Assembly: GCA_013398955.1 (NCBI GenBank)
Contig: VWPU01004185.1
Coordinates: 62,001-126,000 of the forward strand
Reading direction: 5' to 3'
Length of the DNA stretch: 64,000 nt
DNA from: Callaeas wilsoni
Taxonomy: Eukaryota > Chordata > Aves > Passeriformes > Callaeidae
Below, one piece after another: positions 1-12,340 of this stretch. A program made the position numbers and the translations under genes. Within the stretch, counting starts at the first letter, position 1; each line of letters starts with the position of its first letter. The notes under the pieces are model-generated. The model searched no databases and had not been told where the DNA came from. It worked only from the letters and a program-made list of their open reading frames with translations.

Positions 1-2072
1 CATGCATGCTTAAAAGAAGTCACTGACTACTTTAAAACTGTTGCCTCCCTGAAATACTATGATAGTTTTAGAATTCTGTTCTGCATACATTTGAAAGCTA
101 TCACTTAGAAATCTCCTTTGTTTTTTAAGCGTTCATTAGGTTATTTTCTGAACCATTACATGCTTGTGGGCCACAGCAATGTTGAAGGAGTGATATCAGA
201 TCCACATGTGACCCATTTTGAGCAGAAAAGTAATGGTGAGACTATTCTGTAGGATGATGTCCAGACCTCACTGTCTAGGGCCCACGTATTCCAACTGCAA
301 CCTTTGGAGCTAATCCCTACAGCACCTCTGGGCTGTATGGCTGAACAGGAAGAGGCAGAAAGACAATTTCTTCTCCTATTAAACTCCACAATTGAGAATC
401 TTGCACCTGACCCCTCACTCTTGACAGCCCAAACACCCTTTCTCACAGAATTCCATAGATCCAACAAAGCTCACCCACTTGCAGTGTGTATCAAACTGCT
501 GAGTAGAGAAGTACAAATGGAAAAGAGAACAAGGCTAAAGAAAGGTGTGGAATTTGGAATCAGAGGACTGTGAATCAGAAGGCAGGAGGCTGACTGGCAT
601 ATATCACATACTTCAATTCCAACATTTTAGCCTGAAGGTATTGGCAGCACTTAAGCTACTGGACTCATACAGGACTAGCACTCCCAACTATTGTGAAGCT
701 GCCTTTAGAATTAGCCCAAGATGAGTCTCTAAAGACTGTTTCCCAAGTGAATGCCTAAACTAAATACAATCAGTCCAGCTCCCTATAGACCTAAATTCAA
801 ATTATTTCAGAAATCTGTTGTTTCTCCGAGAGCCAGTGACACTTAAGATTATATCATTCCTATGTCAAAAGTCCTGGTTTTGAAAGACATGAGGCTTTAC
901 ACGGTGATAATTACCTTTCCAACATGAAATCCTGGGTTTAAAGGAAATAAACACAAAGAATTTTCTGATGAAGGGTAACTAAAAATGACCATAGGAGCTG
1001 ACTGGTTACCTCTTCAGAAAGACAGGAAACACTGGGGAGAGAAAATATCTAGGGACGGGAAACACAGCCCTGACACACATACAGGTTGTTTCATGTCATG
1101 TTTTTGGCATCTGACGTCTTGCCAGAGATTTCCACTTCTGTACAGGTCACATTTTTCCTAATGGTACATGAAGGTTTTCAGGAGCGCCAAAGCCATGGTG
1201 AAGAGGCAGCTGTATGAACATTTTGCAGACATCCTCTTACAGGAAAGGAGAACAGACACAGTAATTAGATGCCTTGTTTTAGTAGAAAAATTCTTCTGGG
1301 AATATTCCTAAATGGTATCAAACACTTAAATGAACTAACTTCTGGCTTTCACTGATGACATTGTTCTGTACGAATACTGGATGAGAACAGTCTGGGGTAA
1401 CAGGGGAAATGTTTTGTATCCTAAGATTATTACTGTCCAGCTTCTTTCTGTCTAGATCCTAGTATGTTCCAGCCTAATGTTGCTTGCTCAGAAACTGCAC
1501 AGCTGGCCAATTAGCTCTGCTGTTTGGTGAGAAGGGAACAGGGAAGTATATTCCATGCTGTTAGGGCACAGTGATGCTGAGTGCAAGCATGGAAATGTAG
1601 CTCTGGGAATCTAACCCAGGCTGTTCAGACACTGCTGGGTGATAAGAACATTTAAGTTGTCTGGAAATGCACTAATATTTCTAACCAGGAAAGGTGCAAG
1701 CAGCAGCCACACAAACTGTCTGTGAAAATCAACAAGTTATGGGATGGAGAGGATTATTTTAACACCACTTCCAATGCCAAAGCACTAGAGATGGCCACGG
1801 AATCTGTCTCTGAAAATAACACTTGGGCAGCTTTAGCTGAGGCAGAAGAAAGCCTGGTTTGGTAAAAGGTTTCTCTCATTCCTATTTTCAAGTTTTGTAT
1901 GCGACTACCCTAATTTATCCTGTTCCTTTGCCTGGTTTTTTGTGGGAAGAATGATGGAGCAAGGAAGAAAAAGGTAGTTTGCAACTAAGCAGATCATAGT
2001 ATTTTTTTTCCTCAATCTTTTCTTATAGAATCCAACCCATTAGGGTCGTGAATGGAGCTTTCATACACTTAA

Positions 2073-2123
2073 AATATATGTGTGCATGTATGTACATGAC
2101 TGCATGTGTATATATGTGTGTGT
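2073..2123. repeat. Degenerate TG/TA alternating purine-pyrimidine tract
   Basis: The sequence runs as mixed (TG) and (TA) steps, such as atatatgtgtgcatgtatgt and catgtgtatatatgtgtgtg, with one short interruption (acatgactg). It is an imperfect dinucleotide microsatellite with no gene function apparent. Confidence 0.6.
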
Positions 2124-2653
2124 TTTCATAGTGACATTGATTAGTTTAGTCAAGAGAGTAGGAAAAGAAGAGAAGATAAAGAACCTGGAAGTATTTTGAC
2201 TGCATCAAAAGGCCTTTTGTTTGGATTTAAGCAGTTCTATTATTCAAGATTGTATTAGCTCCGTTGTTTTTGATTTTCCAGTTTTCTCAAGGTTCCCTCT
2301 CTACACTTCCTCTAGTGTTCTTAAATTCACTTGCATTTACTCACCCTTGCTGTATTTAGTTAGTATTTCACACAACATTAAGTTGTTAATTTTCCTTAGC
2401 TTTGCCATAACCAATAGGAGAATCACTGAAAGTTACACTAACTTTTATGAGTATTTTTCTCCCCGCAAAAATACAGATTAACAGGCAAAAGGAAGAGTAA
2501 AGTGTCAAGTTAATTCTGAGACAGCAATTTGTGCTATGTTGATGGGTAAAGGGGGTGACTTGGTGCTGAGAGAGAAGGAAGATTTTTGTTTGCAATACTT
2601 TTAATGAACGATTCATAGGCAAAGGAAGAGAGTTGCACTAAGACACCACTTAC

Positions 2654-2713
2654 CTGAGTGTCGTCCTGCTACTCTCTCTAGCAAATACACAAACTCCATT
2701 CAACATTCACACA
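2654..2713 (-). other. Candidate pseudo-exon (60 nt) with consensus donor
   Basis: On the minus strand a perfect CAG|GTAAGTG donor sits at 2653/2654. Sixty nucleotides upstream is an acceptor-like ttcactttttacttgaagtaatcag. Spliced after exon D (phase 0) the segment would read CVNVEWSLCIC and then a stop, so inclusion would truncate the protein. It does not correspond to any alpha-2/delta-3 exon I know. Either it is a chance pair of splice-like signals or a poison exon. Confidence 0.25.
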
Positions 2714-4003
2714 CTGATTACTTCAAGTAAAAAGTGAATGACAACAAGATTCTCCTGGTCATCTCCCCATTTCATGGGATGCCCTGAAGGCACAGTAATA
2801 ACACATATTTTCTGTTATTCTCATGGTTCAATAAAAGAAAGAGAACAAAGGGGAGACTGGATTAATGCATTATTTTAAAAAAGGAAACAGAGATAAGTTA
2901 ATTCCCTCTAAAGCAATTAAGTTTTTGTTTCTCCTTTATAACTGCAGTTTAAGTATTTATTTTACGTTACCCATGGTCACAACTGAAGACTAGAAAAGGC
3001 CTAAAGAATTGTGAAAATTGAATAGAAGCTCTATTTTCAGGGTGGTTTTGTATAGATTTAAGACTAAACCATCTAGAAGCAACACAGACTCAAAACAAAC
3101 AAAACCCACCAAATATTAGAGTGAAGCTAGTGAGATTGCCCCACCTTACTCATCAAGTAAAAATTTAAAAGAGAAAGAAAGAAACATCTGTGTCATAAGT
3201 AATTTGTCATCTTCTATCCATTATATTGAATACTTGGCATCTCCTGTACTAAATGGCAGATGTTTGTACACACTCTTGTTCTATGGATAATATACTAACC
3301 AAAATATTTTAATCAGAACAAAGGAAATATAATAAGAAAAAGAATAGATAAAACTATTTCAGACCAATCCACGAAAATGAACAACCTTTACCTGCAAATT
3401 TGACGATTTACCACACATGCTACAGAAGTATCACAAGAGCTCAGTCACTGCATAATAGAATGTTGTGCTTTAACTCTAATATTTTACAAGGATGTAAAGT
3501 TAAAATTGGGTATTTATGACAATTATTTTAACATATCACCCATTCAATACACTTTAAAAGGCAGAATCTTCTCAGTATTCTTCCCCAAGATATCACAGTT
3601 GACCCCTGGATGTTGACCTGTCTTTCTACACTAAAAATATCAATTCTTGTGAGTCTGTGTGTTTATACCCACATATTCATTGATGTGTTTTAAAACATAT
3701 AGAAAAAATGTGCACTCAATATAATCAATATCTGTTCTATGCCCATTTTCGATTAATAAAAGACATGTAGGTTTGGACATGTAAATGTCAGAATTATTCT
3801 GTAACTTATGTTTGTTTCAGTATTTTCTATGTAATTACAATGTATAAATATCTGCTCAAGTTCAGTAATATTGAATTATTTGCTTGTACCATAAAGATAT
3901 CAAGTCCCAGTTCTTACACTGAGTTAGAGCATTTCAGGAACAGAAAGCAGATTCATAATGAGTGTTTCTACCACAGTATTTTTGCTTTATCATGGAGACT
4001 TAC

Positions 4004-4137
4004 AGTGCTGTCAATGTATGCTTCAGTCCACACTACATCGTGCTCCTGGTCAATAACCTTTGGTCGGCTGAGAACATGGAGATATTCCATAACGTTCTCT
4101 TGCACATCAGCCAAGGTAGAGATCTGAGTAAAAAACC
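4004..4137 (-). CDS. CACNA2D3: CACNA2D3 coding exon D (end of VWA, linker toward Cache region)
   Basis: This 134-nt exon supplies the last two bases of a split glycine codon and 44 further codons, running from [20 protein letters not shown] to [10 protein letters not shown]. The acceptor is gcatgtttccacag|GG and the donor AGCACT|GTAAGT. The segment covers the last helix of the VWA domain ([13 protein letters not shown], then SRP) and the following strand VVWTEAYID, which aligns with VQWTNVYLD of CACNA2D1 ahead of the Cache region. It ends in phase 0. The known continuation in the family (LPQAQ...) is not found in positions 1-4003, so the next exon lies outside the window. The reading frame stays open past the donor for a few codons into the intron, but that extension matches nothing in the family. 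Confidence 0.96.
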
Positions 4138-6141
4138 CTGTGGAAACATGCAATTCCAAGTTATAAAGCAGAGAGAACAATCAAAGGAAGTTTTCAAGAA
4201 GGAGTATCATGTGGTTTATGTCTGTCATGTTTTCTGCTTAATTCCAAACAAAAAATGCAAAAGAGGAGTGTTTCATCAGAAGCAGCCTCAAACACTAAAA
4301 ACTGGTGAAAACAAATGTCTGTGAAACGTTTGGCCAGCCTTCAAGGACAGGGTTTCCAACACTGCTATGAACCTGTGCACTGTCTGTACTAAAGTTTTAT
4401 TTCCACACCACTTTTTCTGTTTAATGGTTTAGGCTTTTTTCTTTTAATGCTGCCTGCTTTAAAATTTAGAACTGGTATTATCTTTCTCCAGCTATATCTC
4501 ACCCACTTCGTCCAGTTTCACGAAACATGATGGAGTAGAACTACAGCAACAGAATGGTCGTTGCATATGCTCTGAAGCACTCATCCCTACACAATGTGAC
4601 TGAAATAAAAAAGGCAATATGTAATTTACAAATATGGCAAGTCACAGAAAATGTAGACTACAACTAGAATTGTTTGGTTAGGTGATCACAGCCTTGTTAA
4701 TCCTTTAAAGCATCTTCTCCAACCTGACAGCATTGAGAACAGCAGAGGCCCCAGCTATTTGAGACATCACCACTCCCTTTTCAGTGCTTAGATGTCAAGT
4801 ATCTTTATACATCACAAATGTGGCATTTGGAGCCCACATCATGCAAGAGTGATGAAGGACTGACAAATTTCAAGGCTAAAATTTCATCAGGCCTTATTTA
4901 AATGCATCACTTGCCTTCATTTACTTGCCGTTAATGAGAAAAGACCAACATGAAAGAGGCCTCACTACAATTTTAATCATTTGACAAGATCACAACTTCT
5001 GTGGAGCTGGAATACTAAGCTTTATTAAGCTGCAGCAGAAAACATGGCAGCTGCAAAGAACATTTTAGCTATGTTTTTGTAGTTGGGGCCAGTTTTGGCA
5101 AGACTGTAAGGGTGGTCTGTCTGAATCTAGAACTTCCCAAATCAATATACCAGCCCATAAATCAAACATTACCAAATGGATGTTTCTGCACACATTTCAT
5201 CTATGTGTGAATTAAGGCGCAGTGAAAGAACAGACTTTATAGCAGAGATCTATAAAATGAAACAAGTCATAGTAGTAGCCTAATGCATATCTTCAACATA
5301 AAAAGCAAAAGTGCTGGGTTGGTTTTGTTTTTCTGACCTAATTTGAGTATAGATGATCTCAAATATTCCTAGTATGGCATTCTTACTCGTAGTATAGTAT
5401 TATTATACTCTTAATATACTCAATATTCTCCTTAAGGAATTTTATTTATTTGATATTTTATTTTTTCTACTAAGTCTGGTGTTGTGTGAGGGTGTTAACT
5501 GACTACTACACATAATATTAAGGCTTAACTCTTGCTTCAGAACGGGGCTATTATTTGTCTTAATGTTCTAAGAGCTTTTTCAGCCACAAAGTAAAATGAC
5601 TGACATAAGTTTAATTAGGAAACCTGTACCTGAGAAAGCAGAATTCTATGTATATGGTTAAAAAAACCCCTCTATAGTGCACCTCCTTGAACTAAGAACA
5701 GTTATGGGAAACAGCAATGTATACATTACACTTCCTGAAATGCTGCCTGCTCCAAATTTGGATCCTCAAAGTATGGGTTTCTCTGTCATGTGAGTAATGA
5801 GCAACACTTCAGTATTTGGTCCTTTTAATTCAGTGGAAATGTCAATACATAGTCAAAATATGTTTATCGGCCGACGTAAGCTATTTACATAGAGAACCTC
5901 ATAAATTTTATATATACACGTATATGTACACACTGTGGCTTATAAGGCTTTTAATCAGGGATCCAAAATACTTCACAACTGTGTGGATCACTCATTTTAC
6001 AGGTAGGACCTACATTTTCCCAAAGCACTTCACAGTGACTGAATTTTGATATGCCTCTTTTCAGAATTACATTTGAAGCAGAGATCTGTTGGCACTGAGT
6101 AGTATCCAGTGAACAACAGGATCACACCTGCACTTGGATGC

Positions 6142-6177
6142 TTAATATATATGAGCATATTATGTCATATATATTAA
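6142..6177. repeat. Perfect 13-bp inverted repeat with 10-nt loop
   Basis: The left arm TTAATATATATGA (6142-6154) and right arm TCATATATATTAA (6165-6177) are exact reverse complements around gcatattatg. The arms are nearly pure AT, so a hairpin would be weak. It lies in an AT-rich run that continues to about 6200. Confidence 0.8.
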
Positions 6178-7764
6178 ATATATATAAAAATAAAAATGAT
6201 ATTATAATGTCTGAAAAGTCAGAGGAAATTAACTATTTGAAAAAGTTTGTATTCTAGCTAAGGTGATAGAAAAGACTTTTTAAATCAAGTAGTATTTTGT
6301 TACCCATACACTTTAGAATCACAATCAGTTAACTCTTTTTATTATTATACTTCATTAAAATCAAAATCTTAAAGACTCATTTGAGAAGCTCCTGGATGCC
6401 TATGCCTGGAAAATTCTTTAATAATGGTCAATTAGTTACCTTTGAGATGAAGAATGCATTGTTGTAAAATAAGCATCCATTCTGATTGTGTCCTGAAATG
6501 TTTTTATGTCACTACTTCAAGTGAAAAAATTTAGCTAGGTTACTCAAACAAAAAGAAAAAAAATAAGCAGAAAACAGAACCCAATCTGAAACACTTCAGT
6601 ATTGTGCCATATAGGTTTATACATGTTACAAGACCCTGGTACTGCTGAATTTTATTATTTTCATTCTTTTAGAAGAGACCACTGTGGACCAGGTACAGGC
6701 AACATGAGCAGAGACACCTATTCAAGCACTTATTTGTAACTATTCTTCACAGGGATGGGTATTACTTTAGGTATTTCTCTTTGCATTATTTCTGAGAATG
6801 TTGCCATATCACAATTTAAAGAGAAACCTCCAGGCAGCGTGTTACAGACAAAGGATTCATTCCTTGTTGTAGTATTGCAAATCATATGTCTAAACTGCAC
6901 AATAGAGAAAACAGGTTTTAGCATAATTTCCTAAGACTAAAAGAGACAGTAACTCTGAATTAATTTTGTATAAACTTAGTAAAGAAATAAAGGTTTCAAA
7001 GACAAGTGAAAATATTTTTTTGATCTTCTCCTAATAGGAAAACTCTACCAAAAGTTACTATATTACATCTAGGAACAACATTACGTAACATGCTTTTAGT
7101 TACTTTTTACTTTAAATTTAGGTTTTTTGACAATTCATATGTAACTCACAAGAATTACCTTCCTATGCTGCTAAGTTTACATCTCTTATCTAGAGATCAG
7201 AGATACCCCATGGAATTAAAACCCTTACTGTTCCTATACCCAGGTTTAATCACCAGATAAAGACTTGCTCTGAAGTCCTCAAGCGCAGCTGCTGAGGCCA
7301 TGTCAGCAATAGCAGCAAACCCGTGCCTAAAGTTTTGCATTCCAACCCCTGCTTCTCAGCTCCTTGGTGTGTGAATTATGCCACCTCAGAGCCCCCTCAC
7401 AGTCAGCACTACTATTTTTTTCCTCCCCAGCAGGAAAAAACTCTTGAAGGAAATGGGTAAGGTTTGGTAATGACAAGCATGAGGGATATATAATAATGTG
7501 GTAAAAGACAGACACTTATGCTCTGCATGTGGCCTGCCTTTCCCCATGACACAGTCCCTGAAATGCTTTTTGGATGACTTGTTTTTCTCTAAAATGTCCA
7601 CCATTAGACTGATAACTTTGCAAAATGCCTCCAACTGATTTTTACATGGAGTGAAGTACTTTTCATTTCCTGGGCCCTGTGCGAAAGAGAGGCAATACTC
7701 TTGCAACTAATAAAATATCAGAATTACAAAGTCCTCAGGGTAAGGACTAAGGAGTGAATTCATT

Positions 7765-8060
7765 GTTTCAGCGCAGCTGTAAAACTCCCACGGAGGTTTC
7801 CCCCTTGCCCCCACAGGAGGCCCCCGGAGCAGGTGAACAGGCCCGGTAACTGGCTGCCTGCCGCCCCAGAGCCCCAGCGCACGAGGGGCTGCGGTCCTGC
7901 TAACACCGGCAAGGGACGTGCTGGGGCTTCCTGCACAGAGCCCTCCTCTGCTCATACAACAGTCTGTAAACTGCTCCGGCTGGGCCACAACCTGCCTCGG
8001 GCTGAGCTGTCCTCCGCCTGAGCTGGAGCCGCTATCGGCTCTCCAATACGCGAAGCATTT
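7765..8060. other. CpG-dense, GC-rich island within intron
   Basis: I count about 17 CpG dinucleotides between roughly 7771 and 8053, in a block far richer in G and C than the surrounding AT-rich intron, where CpG is rare. It includes clusters such as cccccggagc, tgccgcccc, agcgcacgagg and gccgctatcggc. Overlapping open frames exist on both strands (7707-7988 minus, 7833-8021 plus), as expected from low stop-codon frequency in GC-rich DNA. No known protein is recognised. It could be a small intragenic CpG island, an alternative promoter, or GC-rich transposon debris. Confidence 0.6.
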
Positions 8061-10208
8061 TGCTCTGCCTTGCTTTCTCAGCCTCTGCTCCTTTGTGCTG
8101 ATGAATCCAATGCTTTGTCCTTTTTACAATATGCCAACCACAGTGATGACTCAGGACAAAACATTTAAAAAATCAAACAAGTAAAACAGAGGCTGCCAAA
8201 TTACTACTGCAATAGTGAATTTTACTGAAAAAAAAATTAAAATTAACCCCAGCTGTTTCATTAGCAAGTAATGCATTAACTCCCAGCTTTATCTCTACAG
8301 TTCTCCGCTGGAAGTGATGCTGAGGGAAAGGTAGTGCCTGTCACTTCTAAGTTCTAGATGTTACTGCTAACATCTGGCACATGCACACTAAGCACTAGGA
8401 AATTTTCACTTTTATTCACTTCAGAATCTTAGTGAATCTTGTTTTCCTTAACGTGCACTTGCTTATGATACAGAAGAGTAAATCACTGCAAATTTCACCA
8501 ACCTCTCTGGAGGGTTTTGGGGGTCTTGAATGTTTTAATGTATTTAAAATGGTTTGGTGTTTTGCTTCATTAAGCAAACTCCCTCTAGGTATGCCCTACT
8601 TATACGGAAAAATGTAACAGAAAAACATGCTTGGGGTTTTTCAAGGTTTCACAATCAGAATCCAGAAGCTAAAGAAGTTTTGCAAGGTGGTGTGAATTTC
8701 CCCTGTGACCCATTTTGAAGGAAAGGGCTGCTGTCCACAGTCCAGTCAGCTGGAAACCCTGCAAACAGCCTTCATCTATGCTGTGCTTCCAAGGGGAAAA
8801 TCACTGCAAGGAAAATTGATTTTAGGGTCATTCACCCTCAGTGACAACAACATATTTTGGCCCACCCATGCAAGGAGTAAACTGCAGTCCTGCTATTCAG
8901 CCAGTCTTTAGACCAGCTTTACTACACTCCTCATCTGTTGTGCTGTAATCCCTCATTTCACTGAAATAAAATGGACAAGCTGTAACTGAAAACTGTAAGA
9001 AAAAAATCAAAATCTGAACTGTCTGACCATGACATGCTGTTTCCAATTGTGATTTTCAAAGCTAAAAAAATATTTAATTAATGATTAGAGGTAGAAGATT
9101 TTTACATTATAAACTATCAGAGAGCAGGTATTGTAACTATTAAACTGAGAGGAAAATAAATTTATAGAAGTAACAGTCATTAAGCTGTTTAGTTGATTCA
9201 TGTGAGTAAGACTGACTCAAAGCAACATGGCTCTGAAAAGAACAAAGTAGTCCTGAAGAATGACAAAGGTGACCACTTTTCCCCTCTGGGAATAAGGAAG
9301 ACGTGGACCAGATGATCTACTAAGGCAGCCTCCATTGCCTGGTCCTAATTTCTGAGTTGCTGTACTTAGATCTTTATGAATTTGTGGAGCTGGGCTAAAA
9401 AGTTAAAAGATTTTGTTGATTAAATTGTCTTCAAAAAAGATGCTTCAAAGGATTCTTATACTATTATTTAAACTAAATTATGGTGTAATATTAGCTGATT
9501 AAGACAAGACTTCAAACTGAGTAATTTCCATCAGCTGGACATAACAGTAGTTAAAGAAATAATGACTAAATGGATAGCACCTGATGCAATTCATCATAAC
9601 GTAATGTGGCACAATGGAAAAAAAGAACTTTTATTCTTTTTCCAAGAGGAAACAAAAAGGAAAACCTGAAGATTAATTGGGGTTTGGGGCTGTTTTTTTT
9701 CCTGAATCATTCTACTTATACTAGTCAATCCTTTTACTGCAGCATCTCAGCATCTTAAATGTTTTAATGCTCTTTTCCTTAAAGGATGTAAACCAGTTTT
9801 TTTCAATTACACTGTCAGTTCCTCAAGGGACAGGATGTCTGGTGTTTTACATACCATGCCTAACTCAACAGGACTTGTACCCAATGTTCTTAGAAACCAA
9901 ACTCACTCTGAGTAATAAAAGATAGAAGAGAACAAATGCTTTGAAATTAGATTGTTCTCTGAACCAAAGTTTAAGACCACATAGTTTAAAAGCTTCACAT
10001 ATATTTTAAGGAAGAAAATTTCAAATTGGGGTCTTTTTGCTCTTTAAATTGTATGTTACAAGATAGTCAAGTCTTTTCATTTACTGGGAAAAAGAAAACA
10101 ACCCAGCCTCTGTCATTAGTTGTCAGCGACACCATAGGGTCAGATGTGCAGGAAGGCTCAGCTCAGGGGTTTTGAAAACAAGGATTTCACAGAAGAAGGT
10201 TAAGGAAC

Positions 10209-10287
10209 CTTTGTTAGCACAGGCCATCCACTTCAGGTTATCAGCAAATGCAGCTTCTCTTCCAATCAGATAGGTAAAAATACGGAC
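10209..10287 (-). CDS. CACNA2D3: CACNA2D3 coding exon C (VWA domain, interchain cysteine)
   Basis: This 79-nt exon enters in phase 0 and leaves in phase 1. It encodes [20 protein letters not shown] followed by MACANK and the first base of a glycine codon. The acceptor is a good attttactttcag|GTC. The donor reads AACAAAG|GTTCCT, with GT present but positions +3 to +5 off consensus. The cysteine in WMACANK aligns with C404 of CACNA2D1 (WMACENK), the alpha-2 residue reported to form the disulfide with delta. The split glycine completes with GG at the start of exon D, giving ANKGFF, which confirms the boundary. The length is not a multiple of three, so loss of this exon alone would shift the frame. 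Confidence 0.96.
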
Positions 10288-12340
10288 CTGAAAGTAAAAT
10301 GCAAAAGATTTAATTAATTAATACTTCATTTAAAACATATCCAGTGGAACTTCAGATACAGATGTGTAATTCACAGGACAAACCCCTTCTAAGAAAGTAT
10401 TACTGGTTAAGTAGCACAGTAGGTTAAAAAAATTATTACTGCCAGTAATGTCTTCCTGACAAAAATGTGGCTTTTGTTCTGTGTAATAGAATGGTTGATC
10501 TTTTTGAATGTGCTTAATATCTGACCTTTAACTAAAGTTATGGTTAATGTGTAAATGAGAATAAACTAAAACCATTGGAGTACAAAATGGTATGTTTCAG
10601 ACAAATCCATTCTGCACTTATGAATTCAGAAAATTGTTATGGTGTGGGGAAAGAGGTCCTTAATTGGCAGATACTTCTGTAGATAAAGAATCTGCAACAC
10701 CAGGCAAGCAAATTCCCCTCAGTTTTCAAGGTTCATATGACACAATATCATTGTCAACACAGAGACAGGTACTCAGAGGTAGCACTTTAATATCATTTAA
10801 TTCATTTTCAAATTTAAAAAAAAACCTTATAGTTTTTCCCATTAGCATTTTTCCTCATTCACAAATGATAATATTTGTAGAATAAACCAACTTTATACTA
10901 AGTGTCCATAGGGTTTTTTTTTTTTCTTCCACAGAAGTAGTGTTAAAATACTCTGAAAATCTCCCTCTTTATTGCCAGTGGTGACACACTATTTTCTCAC
11001 TGCCCTTTTATCCATTTTCTTAATGGCCACATCCTGTTTCCAGGCATACATAGTGCTTTGTGTTATCATCATGCCTAGAGACCAGATTCCAATCACAAAA
11101 CTTTTCCTGGTCTCTCAGACATAAAATGTGCACAGAACTGAATCATGATTTATATGGTTTAAAAAGTCTACACACTGATGGTGTAGTGTTGCAAGTTTGA
11201 GTCCAACAGTCTGCATAATCCCATTCTAAGACTCTAAAGAACACAACATTAAACAAAAGAACGGTGCTTTTATACTTTTTTGATTACTATGAAAAGCATT
11301 AATAAAGAAATTCTTTATTCTTCAAAGACACATGAAAGTGCACAGTGAGATTTATACTCTCAAAATACAGCATGAATCACTGTCACGTTTTATCTTCCTG
11401 CAAATGATGCTCGAAAATAGCCTATGATGAGACTGAATACTCCGAGAGATTTATAGTTAATGATCTGCTTTAATCTATAAAGGATCAAACTAGACTATGT
11501 TCCTAATAAAAGGAGACCAGCCTTATCCAAACAGATGAGCAGTAAGCATGATAACAGGCACAGGCAGCAAAATAACCTACAAAAAATAAAATTTTCACAA
11601 ACTGGTAACATGGATCATCATGAGGAATGGGCTGTCTCTGTGATACTGTTGCAAGGATTTTAATGATTTTTCACTGACTATATTTTCTATATCCAGTTTA
11701 GTTAGTATCTAGCAGTTTTGCTAGAGAATATTTTTAGCATGATAAAAATACTGCTAATTGTAATTACTTGAAAAAATAAAGGAATCTATAAAACAGAGAG
11801 CTAGAAGATGAGTGATCCAAATTTATTAAGTGCTGTTTCCCTCCCTGTCCCAAGGCATTGAGTATTTTTCTCTACACACTTTCCATGGTACGTGTTATAC
11901 AAGTGATGTTTACCACAATCAGCATGAAGTAAAAAGTCTTTTACACAGTGAAGTATTAGTTACACTCTAAGTTGAAAATACTCTTTCTATATTGCTCATG
12001 AATTAACAGAATTACTATTATTCGTGGTAGTATTGTAAGAAAATAGCCATGACAGGATCATAGGAAGGTTAAAATTCTTAGTTAAAATTAAAGCCACTGA
12101 TACGTTAAAGTTTTCCTTCTATGTTAACCTTAAAGGCACAATAATAGGCATTGCAAATATTGTTTAATACTTCATTCAGAATAGTGAGAAAAATCCTCAA
12201 GATCCGTTTTGATGAAAAACAATTCTGATTATTTCTCTACTTCTAAAAGTTTTGTTTGATCAGTTCATTGAACCCATCAGCATAAACTTAATTCACTGTA
12301 AGCTTGCAGTGAAAACATTAACCATATACTGCAGAAGTAT

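Larger units (their letters stand above)
1..4003 (-). other. CACNA2D3: CACNA2D3 intron downstream of exon D (first 4003 bp)
   Basis: This intron begins with a consensus GTAAGT donor directly after the exon D codon ACT. The next family exon (beginning LPQAQ) was looked for on the minus strand and not found, so the intron continues beyond position 1. It holds a degenerate purine-pyrimidine alternating tract at 2073-2123 and a possible pseudo-exon at 2654-2713. The open frames at 156-467 and 304-573 overlap on opposite strands and resemble no known family. Confidence 0.88.
4138..10208 (-). other. CACNA2D3: CACNA2D3 intron between exons C and D (6071 bp)
   Basis: This is a phase-1 intron with an unusual GTTCCT donor and a CCACAG acceptor. 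It contains an AT-rich hairpin at 6142-6177 and a compact CpG-dense block at 7765-8060. The remainder is AT-rich with no recognisable coding or repeat structure. Confidence 0.9.

Noticed and set aside
1..4003. Next CACNA2D3 exon (LPQAQ...)
   Set aside because: Searched by eye on the minus strand and not found, so the exon must lie beyond position 1.
3998..4180. Extension of the exon D reading frame on both sides
   Set aside because: The frame stays open beyond the splice sites, but similarity to the family stops exactly at the AG and GT boundaries.
207..8718. Shared 15-mer tgtgacccattttga at 207-221 and 8704-8718
   Set aside because: One or two such matches are expected by chance in a 64-kb self-comparison, and the flanks do not match.
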